A DNA stretch of 64,000 nt, from positions 36,025 through 100,024 of the forward strand of contig JBKPPF010000015.1 of assembly GCA_046733475.1 (NCBI GenBank). Direction: 5' to 3'. This document shows positions 57,268 through 64,000 of this stretch, one piece after another (position 1 is the stretch's first letter; each line of letters starts with the position of its first letter). The notes beneath the pieces were generated by a model. That model ran no database searches. It saw only the letters and a list, made by a program, of their open reading frames with translations, and was not told the origin of the DNA. The DNA is from DATEOR01 sp046733475 (GTDB taxonomy: Bacteria > Actinomycetota > Thermoleophilia > Gaiellales > Gaiellaceae). A program made the translations under genes and the position numbers.

Positions 57268-58131
57268 CTAGGAGACCGTGACGACGTCCACGTCGCCGAC
57301 GGCGTTCTCGAGGATCCAGTCGATGACGTCCTGCTGGTCAACGCGGTAGGCGAACCCGACGCCCGCGCATTGTCCGTTGATCACGAACGAGTTGACGCCG
57401 AGGATGACGTCTGTGTCGTCGTAGAGGATGGGCCCGCCGGAGTCGCCGAAGCACGACCCGCCGCGGTCAGCGCCGGGGTTTGTCGAGAGCTGGATGTTGA
57501 AGCCATCCGTGTTCGTGTTATTCGTGCTGACGATGAATCCCTCTGCCATCAGCCGCTCGCGGTACGAGACAACAATTGGCTTCTCACCAGAGACGCCGTA
57601 ACCCGAATACGTGATCTCGGTACCAACGGGCAGCTCGTCGACCGTCCCCGCCGCCGCGATGCTTGCGTATTCATCGAGGACGATCGGGTCGTCGAGGATC
57701 AACATCCCGACGTCCTTGTTGTTCCCGTGCAAGAAGACGTTGCCGACGTAGCCGTACTCGATCAACGTGTGCGACTCGGCACACGGGTACGCGGCCGAGT
57801 CCAAGCACTCGTACGGGTAGCCGGTGTTCGGATCTTCGGTGTCCGTAGTTGCGTTGTAGAGACTCCCGCCCTCCTGGGACGCCCACACGATCGCCGACAC
57901 CGCTCCACTCTTGGTATCCGTGCAGTGCCCGGCCGTGAGGACCGTGTACTCGTTGAGCAGAGAGCCAGAACAGCGCCACAGAAAGTCGCCGTTCTGGTCG
58001 TAGAACGCAATCAGAACTACGTAGTCGTGCTCGAAGTCCTCCGTGAAGTTGCCGGTGACGGCGCCCGCCGGAGCCGCGCTAACCGCGACTGCGCAGGCAG
58101 CGACTGCCAACAGCATCAACATTTTCTTCAA
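57268..58131 (-). CDS. Secreted trypsin-like serine protease (S1 family)
   Basis: A 287-residue exported protease. The signal peptide is MKKMLMLLAVAACAVAVSAA with cleavage near PAGA. The catalytic triad is His69 in TAGHC, Asp140 in NKDVGMLILD and Ser231 in GDSGGP, all intact. Four or more cysteines suggest disulfides. The TTG at 58131 is preferred over the ATG at 58122 because it keeps the Lys-Lys signal-peptide N-region. The protein has no cell-wall anchor, so it is probably released. Confidence 0.9.
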   Translation of the reverse strand: MKKMLMLLAVAACAVAVSAAPAGAVTGNFTEDFEHDYVVLIAFYDQNGDFLWRCSGSLLNEYTVLTAGHCTDTKSGAVSAIVWASQEGGSLYNATTDTEDPNTGYPYECLDSAAYPCAESHTLIEYGYVGNVFLHGNNKDVGMLILDDPIVLDEYASIAAAGTVDELPVGTEITYSGYGVSGEKPIVVSYRERLMAEGFIVSTNNTNTDGFNIQLSTNPGADRGGSCFGDSGGPILYDDTDVILGVNSFVINGQCAGVGFAYRVDQQDVIDWILENAVGDVDVVTVS

Positions 58132-58481
58132 AGGTCTGCCCCCCGTCCTCGTTTGTGATCTCGGGAGCTCCTATAGCCCCGCGGAGTCATGCCCTTCGAT
58201 GCGTCGCTCAAAACGTACGACGGCGTCGCGCTTAGGGGCGACCCGCGCAAGGGCCGGCGCTCCCCGCGCAAGCTCCTCGGGGCCGTCGTCGCTCGGCTGC
58301 TCGGGCGAATGCCCTGAAGGGTGAAGCGGTTGCGGAACGGTGCGGCGGGCTAGCGTTTCCGCGCTGGGCGAAGTTCACCCGGGCTAGGGTGGCACTTCAT
58401 CACGCCGTGGCCATGCCGGTGAAGGCGGCCCGCCTGCCGCCCTTCCACGAGGCTTGCTTACGAGACTAAGAGATAGTGATT
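58132..58481. other. Intergenic region upstream of the protease, with repeat copy F
   Basis: Apart from the repeat at 58248-58308 nothing gene-like is seen; the protease promoter should lie near its left end. Confidence 0.4.
58248..58308 (+). repeat. Dispersed repeat, copy F
   Basis: Reads CAAGGGCCGGCGCTCCCCGC and onward to CTCGGCTGCTCGGGCGA. In the shared frame it gives RRSPRKLLGAVVARLLGRMP and then a stop. Confidence 0.72.
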
Positions 58482-58540
58482 CCCACGCCAAGGGCACAGC
58501 CAACAGGCTGGGCGTCCCTACGAGACCCTTGTCGCGTGGG
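58482..58540. ncRNA. Candidate structured RNA element
   Basis: Three nested perfect helices: CCCACGC/GCGTGGG (58482-58488 with 58534-58540), CAAGGG/CCCTTG (58489-58494 with 58526-58531) and CAGCC/GGCTG with an AACA loop (58497-58510). A 15-base asymmetric single strand (58511-58525) contains TACGAGAC, which also occurs just outside at 58459. The strand is unknown and no named RNA family was matched. Confidence 0.35.
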
Positions 58541-58750
58541 CTCCGGGAGGCCTAAAACCCGAGCATGCGTTCGTGCGAAAGATGAGCGCGACCGTGGTGC
58601 CCCCGAGCATGAGCATGATCTAGGCGCGGAATGGGACACCCTGCGTGTGCGTTAGTTCGGCCCGCCGCACATTGTGCCGTGTCAGTGGGGAGAGGTGAGC
58701 GTGCAGCGATCCCCGCGAGGGCGACAGAAGCCGTCACGGCGGCGAAGACG

Positions 58751-59793
58751 GTCTTGCGTTTTCGGTTCATTGGACTGATTTCGGTGGCGCGTCCCTGTCG
58801 GCCCGTCCAGGAGACGTAGTGCCGCCCAAGGACCCACTCGCGGAAGAACGTTCCAAGGTAGATCGCTTTGTTCCACCAGTTCGCGATCCAGTAGCAGGGG
58901 AAGCCGATGATCGCCTGCTTCCACGTGATCGTGCGCGAGGCGATAAACGTCGTGATGAGCGCATGGATGGCGATGCTCGCGACGAGCCAGCGCAGACTTC
59001 CCGCGTCGTGTAGCGCCCAGAGGGCGACGAGTGTGTAGGTAACACGCAGCGTCAGAAGGTCGAGAAGGAGCGAGCCGACGACGAGGAACGAGGCCGGAGA
59101 CCTGACGACCTGGTCGCGGTGGGCCTGGAAGTTCTGGAAGAAGCCGGAGGCCCAGCGGCGCAGTTGCTTCGTGTAGACGGCAAACGTCTCGGGGTCGTAC
59201 GTATTAGGCGAGCGCCTGGTGGCAGAACGTCGTCCTGTGTCCGGCCCGATAGAGGCTCCACGTAAGGTCCATGTGGCAGGTGATTAGCTCGCCGGGGAAG
59301 CCGCCGATGCACCGCACTGTGTCCGTCCGAAGCGCATACGCGCAGCCGGAGAGGACCATGAGCCTTCCTACCTGGGCCTGTGACCAGCGCCACCAATAGC
59401 GGCCAAGTGCGTAGGCGAACCGGCGGTTCGCGACCCAGAAACCGCGCTGCCGCGGCATCGGCAGCATGTTCGCGCAGGTCGCATCGGCGCCCGCCTCGAG
59501 TTCGGCCACGAATTTCTCGACGACGTCGACGTCGATGACGGTGTCGGCGTCGATGCAGACGAGGATGTCGCCGGTGACGTGGGCGAGACCGACATCCTGC
59601 GCGGCCGCTTTCCCCCCCTGCTCGGTTTCGACGACCACGGCCCCGTACGACTCGCGACGGCAACTGTGTCGTCCGTGCACGAGTCCGCGACGACGACGAT
59701 CTCATCCACCGGGAGTGTCTGGGCCATAACGGCATCCAGACACTCCTGTAGAACTCCCGCCTCGTTATGGGCAGGAATCAGAACCGAGATCAT
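58751..59793 (-). pseudogene. Processive family 2 glycosyltransferase, two frameshifts
   Basis: The minus strand begins MISVLIPAHNEAGVLQECLD in one frame and changes frame near 59655 to continue AVVVETEQGGKAAAQDVGLA and ILVCIDADTVIDVDVVEKF (the DxD motif). It reaches FCHQALA, a stop at about 59206, and resumes in a third frame as NTYDPETFAVYTKQLRRWAS (the QxxRW motif) and several membrane helices ending near VLGRHYVSW. All pieces together make a BcsA/PgaC-like polysaccharide synthase. Two frameshifts break it, so it is a pseudogene unless they are sequencing errors. Confidence 0.75.
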
Positions 59794-60683
59794 CGCCTAC
59801 CAGTGCGGCGACGCGATCACGCGCACGAGGTAGCCGATGCCACCCTTCGCGCCAGCGACGACTGTGAGCACAAGCGAGCCAATGCCCGTGTGCGAGTGTC
59901 CATACATGTATTCATTCTCCATGAGTTACGAGACGACGCCAGGCCCTTCGCCCGAGGCTGCGGCGTCTCGATAGCGGCAGATACTCTTTAGTTGCCGGCT
60001 GTGGTTCCTACCACCCCCGATGAGGGGAACGACGCCATACCCCAAACGGGTTCGGCCGAGACGGGCTCGGTCGGGAAATAGAACCGCACCGTGATTCCTT
60101 GTGAACGGAAGCCATTGGCGGAACGCCCCGCTCACCCGAGACTGATGGAGACGGGCCGAGAGGTTCATCCGCCTGTCCGGTCATAGCCCAACGAAAACCA
60201 CGCACGAGGCAACGGCTCGCACCGACCCGAGCTGCACACCGCGCCGAACACAGCGAGGCCGAGCGCTTGCGACGTGAGGCAGAGGCTCGTCAAGCGCGGG
60301 CGGAAGAATCAGCGAGATCTCCGAGGATGAGTCGCAGCGAGCCCGCGAACAGCGAACCGTTGCCGAAAAGACTGCCCGCCAAGCTCAGTCAGTTGATCCG
60401 CGCGTTGATGATCCGGGCGAAGGACTTCGACGTCGAGAAGGTTCTGCGCCGCGAAAGGAGCCGGAAGATCGGCGACCGGAAGTTCTGTCCGATGATCTTT
60501 CCGACGAGCGGACGGACGTTTCGGCGACCTAGCCAGCCTCCGAATTTACCCCAGCGGCTGCTCGGGCGATCGAGCGAGCGGTGCAGGATGCTCGGCAGGG
60601 TCCCGTACGGCCGGGGCTTGGCAATGCACCCCCGGGAGCGCGAGAAGCCTGCCGAGAAGCCGACGCGCTTGGAAACTGTGGCT
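59794..60683. other. Low-information region
   Basis: Several short frames exist, but none has a start, ribosome-binding site and family-like sequence together. Plus-strand pieces around 60240-60400 (for example RREAEARQARAEESA) look like coiled-coil remnants in more than one frame. A CGGCTGCTCGGGCGA at about 60556 echoes the end of the dispersed repeat. Confidence 0.35.
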
Positions 60684-61361
60684 CTAGTCGCCCGTGCTGA
60701 GCGCCCGAACGATGCTCTGCGAGAGCTTCTTCTTCTCTTCCACGGCGAGATTTTCCGACGTGAAGAAGCGGCGAACGTCGTCGACGACGACGGGTGCGAG
60801 GAAACCTTTTCCGGCATCTCGCTCGAGTGCGCGTCTGAGCCCTGCAAGCGCGTCCGCGTACTCGACCTTCGCACGGGCTAACCCACGCGTTCCGAGTGCA
60901 GCATGCATCTGGCGGTCGCTTGCCGCGAGCAGCTCTCCGGCTGCATCCCGAACCGCTGCCGTGGCAGCGTCCAGGCCGTCGGCGCGGTCCCTTTGCCGCT
61001 CGCAGTAGGTTTGCAGGCGGTCTCTTTGTGCGCGGAGCGCCTCGACTAACTCCTCCAACTCGGCCGCGCGCTCCTCTGTCTGCGAGAGCCGACGCTCAAG
61101 CATCTGGCAGGTGCTCAGTGCGATTGCATTCTCGCGCTCAAGCTCCTCGACGCGCACGCGCTGCTCGCTCGCTGCGCGCGCGTAATCCTGGCCGATCTGC
61201 GTTTGCCTCTGGATCTCTGCGCTGAGACCGGAGCTCGTCGTGCGCAGGCGATCGAGCTCGGTGAGGAGGTCCCAGTCGGGTCCATTCTTCCCTTCGAGCG
61301 TGGAGTCGGAAGTTCGCTCGTCCTCATCGGACGGCAACAAGATCAGGCGTCGCAGTTTCAT
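60684..61361 (-). CDS. Coiled-coil protein of unknown function
   Basis: A 225-residue protein. After an N-terminal segment MKLRRLILLPSDEDERTSDS, residues 35-145 form a long heptad coiled coil (AELEELVEALRAQRDRLQTY). The C-terminal 60 residues (VVVDDVRRFFTSENLAVEEK) are a separate helical domain. AGAGGAGG, eight bases before the ATG, is a strong ribosome-binding site. The family is not recognised; it may be a structural or envelope-associated protein. Confidence 0.7.
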   Translation of the reverse strand: MKLRRLILLPSDEDERTSDSTLEGKNGPDWDLLTELDRLRTTSSGLSAEIQRQTQIGQDYARAASEQRVRVEELERENAIALSTCQMLERRLSQTEERAAELEELVEALRAQRDRLQTYCERQRDRADGLDAATAAVRDAAGELLAASDRQMHAALGTRGLARAKVEYADALAGLRRALERDAGKGFLAPVVVDDVRRFFTSENLAVEEKKKLSQSIVRALSTGD

Positions 61362-61501
61362 GCTGCGAACCTCCTCTGGAAATATGGGTGTCTATGAAGT
61401 TGTGTTCGACCGACGACGGCTGGTGCGCTCTGGTCCAACTTTCTCACGCTCGTAACTAAGGACGTAGGAAGCCCAGATTCCTTGCGCACGGATTGGATCA
61501 T

Positions 61502-61753
61502 TTAACACTTTCCGAAAGAAGTTCGCAGAACGAGGGACTCGCCCCGGTCCACCATCGTCTCCAGCGGAAGCGTCGAGCGCGAGGCGACCCAGAGCTCCGA
61601 GACGCAGAAGCCGACGAGATCCTCTCGACGATGGGCGTCGAGCAGGATGTTCCGGCGTCTGAGGGTTTCGTCGACGACTCGGGCGACGAAGGGCTCGACC
61701 TCGAGGCCGTGGAGGGCGAAACCGCCATTTAGGTCGAAGCGGGACTTCCTCTA
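61502..61753 (-). pseudogene. Start-less protein remnant
   Basis: One minus-strand frame reads RKSRFDLNGGFALHGLEVEP, then FVARVVDETLRRRNILLDAH and LVGFCVSELWVASRSTLPLE, to a stop at 61502. The sequence looks like genuine protein, but a stop lies immediately upstream and no start codon is in frame near its beginning. It is likely the C-terminal end of a decayed gene. The family is unknown. Confidence 0.4.
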
Positions 61754-62007
61754 GAGCCTCGGCGTGCTCACTCTCTATCGCCGCCTGTTCTGGCCCTGTC
61801 CGAGGCTTCATGAAAGCGCCCATTCGAAGGCCTCGGCGTCCTCGCGATCGGGCGTCAGGTAGGCGCGAAACTCACGGTCGTCCTCGGGCACTGTTGGACG
61901 CCATCGTCGAACGGAGATCGACGAACGCGGTACCACACCGGGACCACACGCGGACGGGATTTCACGGCTTAGACGGCAGGGACGAACGGGATGAATCTGT
62001 GAACCGC
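61754..62007. other. Intergenic region before the small leaderless gene
   Basis: No supported gene. Long minus-strand frames here are shadows of the genes that follow on the plus strand. Confidence 0.4.
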
Positions 62008-62020
62008 TACGCTCCGAGCG
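62008..62020 (+). promoter_or_regulatory. Leaderless -10 box for the 81-aa gene
   Basis: TACGCT (62008-62013) is seven bases before the GTG at 62021. Confidence 0.5.
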
Positions 62021-62266
62021 GTGGAGGACTACACGCACAAGTACAAGGGCGAGCAGGTCGAGGTCGAGCTTTTCGGGGGCGAATATCAGGACGGCACGCT
62101 GACGGCCTACTGTGGAATCGAAGGTGTGCCGCACCTCGAGCTCAACGGGCACATCCTCATCCCGCTTCAGAACATCGCCTCCCTCCACTGTTCGAGCCGG
62201 TGCGACGCGCCTGAGCCTGACTGGCCTCCGCGAGGTCTGACGGGGGCCGACGGCGACGAGCCCTAG
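62021..62266 (+). CDS. Small hypothetical protein
   Basis: An 81-residue soluble protein (EDYTHKYKGEQVEVELFGGE, then LELNGHILIPLQNIASLHC) with a beta-rich, small-barrel-like pattern in its first 55 residues and a Pro-rich tail. The family is not recognised. The leaderless box supports the GTG start. It lies three bases upstream of the M48-like gene and is probably co-transcribed with it. Confidence 0.62.
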   Translation: MEDYTHKYKGEQVEVELFGGEYQDGTLTAYCGIEGVPHLELNGHILIPLQNIASLHCSSRCDAPEPDWPPRGLTGADGDEP

Positions 62267-62269
62267 GCC

Positions 62270-63103
62270 GTGTTTCTCACGGCGCGCAACATCCTCAAGG
62301 CCTTGTTCCTTCTCGGCGGATTCGTGGCTGCGTTCACGGCGCTCGGATGGTGGGTCGGAGGCCTCGGCCTCGCCAGCGTCTTCTTCGTCGTCTGCCTGCT
62401 CATGGCGGCGACCGTGTTCTGGTACGGGCCTCGGATCGTCCTCGCCTCGCTCGGCGCCCGAGAGCTGACGCTCGCCGAGGCAACGCTGCTGCACACCACC
62501 GTCGAGCGGCTCGCGGCGCGGGCGGGAGTCGGGCGGCCGCGGGTGTATCTCCTTCCGAGCGGCCACCCGCACGCGATCTCTGTCGGGCGTGGCGTATCGA
62601 GCTCCGCGGTCGGCTTGAGCAAGGGGCTCACCGCGGCGCTTCCACCCGCGGAGCTCGAGGGCGTGATCGCTCACGAGCTCGCCAAGATCCGGCATCGGGA
62701 CGTCGTCGTCCAGACCCCCGTGGTGGTTCTCGCCGGCTGGCTCGTCGAGGCAAGCCGGATCGGAGGCTGGCTCTCGCGCGCGCTCCTCTTCGTCCTCGCG
62801 CCCATCGCGGCGAGCCTCGTCCAGATCCTGCTCTCGTCGAGGCGCGAATTCGCCGCCGACCTGCGCGCCGCGGACATCTGCGAATCGCCGCACGGCCTTG
62901 CCGATGCACTCATCCGGCTCGAGCAGGTCAACGAGCTCGTCGAGTTCAGTGCGAGCCCCGTCACGGAGCCCCTCTACACGGTCAACCCGTTCGAGCCCGT
63001 CGGCCTCGCTGCGATGTTCTCGACCCATCCGCCGATCGGCGAGCGAGTCGCGCGCCTTCGCGCGCTCGACTCCGAGTGGCGCGAGAAGCTCCGCGCCGCC
63101 TAG
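62270..63103 (+). CDS. M48/HtpX-like membrane protein with altered zinc motif
   Basis: A 277-residue protein with two N-terminal membrane helices (residues 8-50), a conserved core (RVYLLPSGHPHAISVGRGVS, ALPPAELEGVIAHELAKIRHRD) and a C-terminal STHPPIGERVARLRAL motif typical of HtpX. In active M48 proteases the zinc site is HExxH; here it reads HELAK (135-139), so the second His is Lys, although the downstream Glu in RREFAADL remains. It may be a pseudo-protease with a membrane quality-control or binding role. GTG start, directly after the small gene. Confidence 0.85.
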   Translation: MFLTARNILKALFLLGGFVAAFTALGWWVGGLGLASVFFVVCLLMAATVFWYGPRIVLASLGARELTLAEATLLHTTVERLAARAGVGRPRVYLLPSGHPHAISVGRGVSSSAVGLSKGLTAALPPAELEGVIAHELAKIRHRDVVVQTPVVVLAGWLVEASRIGGWLSRALLFVLAPIAASLVQILLSSRREFAADLRAADICESPHGLADALIRLEQVNELVEFSASPVTEPLYTVNPFEPVGLAAMFSTHPPIGERVARLRALDSEWREKLRAA

Positions 63104-63126
63104 CAATCTCGTCCTGCCCGACTACC

Positions 63127-63639
63127 GTGTGTGTGTGGGAATCGCCCCTCGGGTTCGTAGCAGCCCGCCTCGGGCTCGGGATCGCAGCGGGATGGCTGGT
63201 CGCCGTCCTCACCGCATTGAGCCTCGCGTTCTTCGCAGTCGTTGGCCTAGCACTCGTGAAGGCGGACGATGGCGATATCGGCAAGCGCCAAGGAGTGGGC
63301 GAGAACGTGTCTCTATTGAGCTCGGTCGCCCCGCCGGCGGGCACCGTTCTCACCACGAAAACCTCGGAGCCGATCGTCTGGACGGCCGGGTTCGGCACCA
63401 GGATCTCCGGGGTACGTCACACGGTTCTCGTACACCGCCCCGAAGGGGGACGTCCAGGAAAGAGGTCGGCACGCATACCGCGCCGCTTTCGACCGAGCGG
63501 GGTGGGATTTCGTTGGATCGGATCAGCATGGCGAGTGTTATGTCCTCGGCGAGGCACGGGCGTGTCTGGAGTGCGGCCTCTTCCGCGTCGAGGCCGCCGG
63601 CTTTGCCCATCCGTGTCACAGCTCGAACGATCCAGCCTT
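63127..63639 (+). CDS. Possible membrane protein, 3' half uncertain
   Basis: From GTG 63127 or 63133 the frame reads MWESPLGFVAARLGLGIAAGW and LVAVLTALSLAFFAVVGLAL, one or two membrane helices, then a soluble tail (APPAGTVLTTKTSEPIVWTA). After about 63400 this frame loses protein character. A different frame becomes protein-like (GRHAYRAAFDRAGWDFVGSD, ARACLECGLFRVEAAGFAH) and stays open into the rRNA terminator. A frameshift or two overlapping remnants are possible. Confidence 0.4.
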
Positions 63640-63642
63640 AAA

Positions 63643-63673
63643 CGAAAAGGGCCACCCTGAGGCGGCCTTTTCG
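63643..63673 (-). terminator. Terminator of the rRNA operon
   Basis: The arms CGAAAAGGGCC (63643-63653) and GGCCTTTTCG (63664-63673) form a long stem just beyond the 5S gene on the minus strand, followed by TTTAAG. Confidence 0.75.
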
Positions 63674-63682
63674 AAGGAAAAA

Positions 63683-63797
<115 letters not shown>

Positions 63798-63864
63798 AAC
63801 TGTGAGGTTGTGCGCGGGTGCGCACCCTCAAAACTCCATAGCAGCTTTCACGGTGTTCGAATCA

Positions 63865-64000
63865 AGACCTCGGGTTATTAGTACGGGTCCGCTGAACGCA
63901 TTGCTGCGCTTACACGTCCCGCCTATCAACGTGGTGGTCTCCCACGACCCTTACTCCCTCTAGGGGATGGGAAGCCTCATCTCGAGGTGGGCTTCCCGCT
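63865..64000 (-). rRNA. rrl: 23S ribosomal RNA, 3' end (continues beyond window)
   Basis: The last bases of the window, read on the minus strand, contain the conserved 23S 3' region (AGCGGGAAGCCCACCTCGAG, GATGAGGCTTCCCATCCCCT, and CGGACCCGTACTAATAACCC near the end). The order 23S-5S on the minus strand places the 16S gene outside the window. The exact 3' end near 63865 is estimated. Confidence 0.93.

Noticed and set aside
58482..58540. Cyclic-di-GMP riboswitch
   Set aside because: The GGGCA-type and CCTA-type positions only loosely resemble the GEMM consensus, the receptor-loop pairing does not fit, and no intact c-di-GMP gene follows; kept only as an unnamed RNA candidate.
61808..63106. Long minus-strand open frame of 432 codons
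   Set aside because: It is the mirror of the M48-like gene in GC-rich DNA; it has no family motifs and extreme Arg/Glu composition, unlike the plus-strand product.

Overview
This 64-kb window is GC-rich bacterial chromosome. Gene content, domain fusions and promoter style suggest an actinobacterium, most likely of the Thermoleophilia/Gaiellales type; this is inferred, not proven. At least 17 genes show a TAnnnT -10 hexamer only 6-9 bases in front of the start codon and no Shine-Dalgarno sequence, so leaderless transcription looks like the default. Genes are tightly packed, with many 1-, 4- or 8-base overlaps.

Layout. 1-4.1 kb: the end of a HIT hydrolase, phosphomannomutase, a thioesterase, a free-methionine-sulfoxide-reductase-like GAF protein and a DUF4396 membrane protein. 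4.2-9.8 kb (minus): a broken GGDEF/HD-GYP gene, a coiled-coil protein, Rel (p)ppGpp synthetase/hydrolase and RecJ. 9.8-19.1 kb: mostly a long minus-strand block of DNA repair and vitamin B6 genes (ruvC-ruvA-ruvB, yebC, pdxT, an FAD oxidoreductase, pdxS), then a class II amidotransferase and a HerA-like ATPase. 20.1-32.15 kb: a segment bracketed by a 47-bp remnant of a tRNA 3' half and the intact tRNA(CAU). It carries a lactonase-type metallo-hydrolase, a ROK regulator divergent from an eight-gene sugar cassette (ABC transporter, GH4 glycosidase, BadF kinase, SIS isomerase/deaminase, NodB deacetylase) and a GFA-TPR protein. 32.2-44.0 kb: YjbQ, zur divergent from znuACB, an M23-like protein, a MerR-like/class III cyclase fusion, a ParB-like protein, tRNA-Asn, dnaG, dgt, an SDR and a phosphatase.

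44-62 kb is looser accessory sequence. It holds small cysteine-rich and membrane proteins, two tandem CusA-type RND pumps with a shortened adaptor and a lipoprotein, an aquaporin-arsenate reductase pair, a secreted trypsin-like protease, a broken processive glycosyltransferase, a coiled-coil protein, and at least six plus-strand copies of a dispersed repeat whose core reads RKLLRAVVARLLGR. 62-64 kb: a small leaderless gene, an M48-family membrane protein with a damaged HExxH motif, and the 5S gene and 3' end of the 23S gene of an rRNA operon on the minus strand.

Functional themes are aminosugar uptake with a possible deacetylate-first route, zinc homeostasis, metal/arsenic resistance, Holliday-junction processing and PLP synthesis. 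At least six protein pseudogenes (M6-type protease, GGDEF/HD-GYP, ZIP transporter, SGNH hydrolase, MscS-like, GT2) show ongoing gene decay. No CRISPR array, transposase or integrase was seen.
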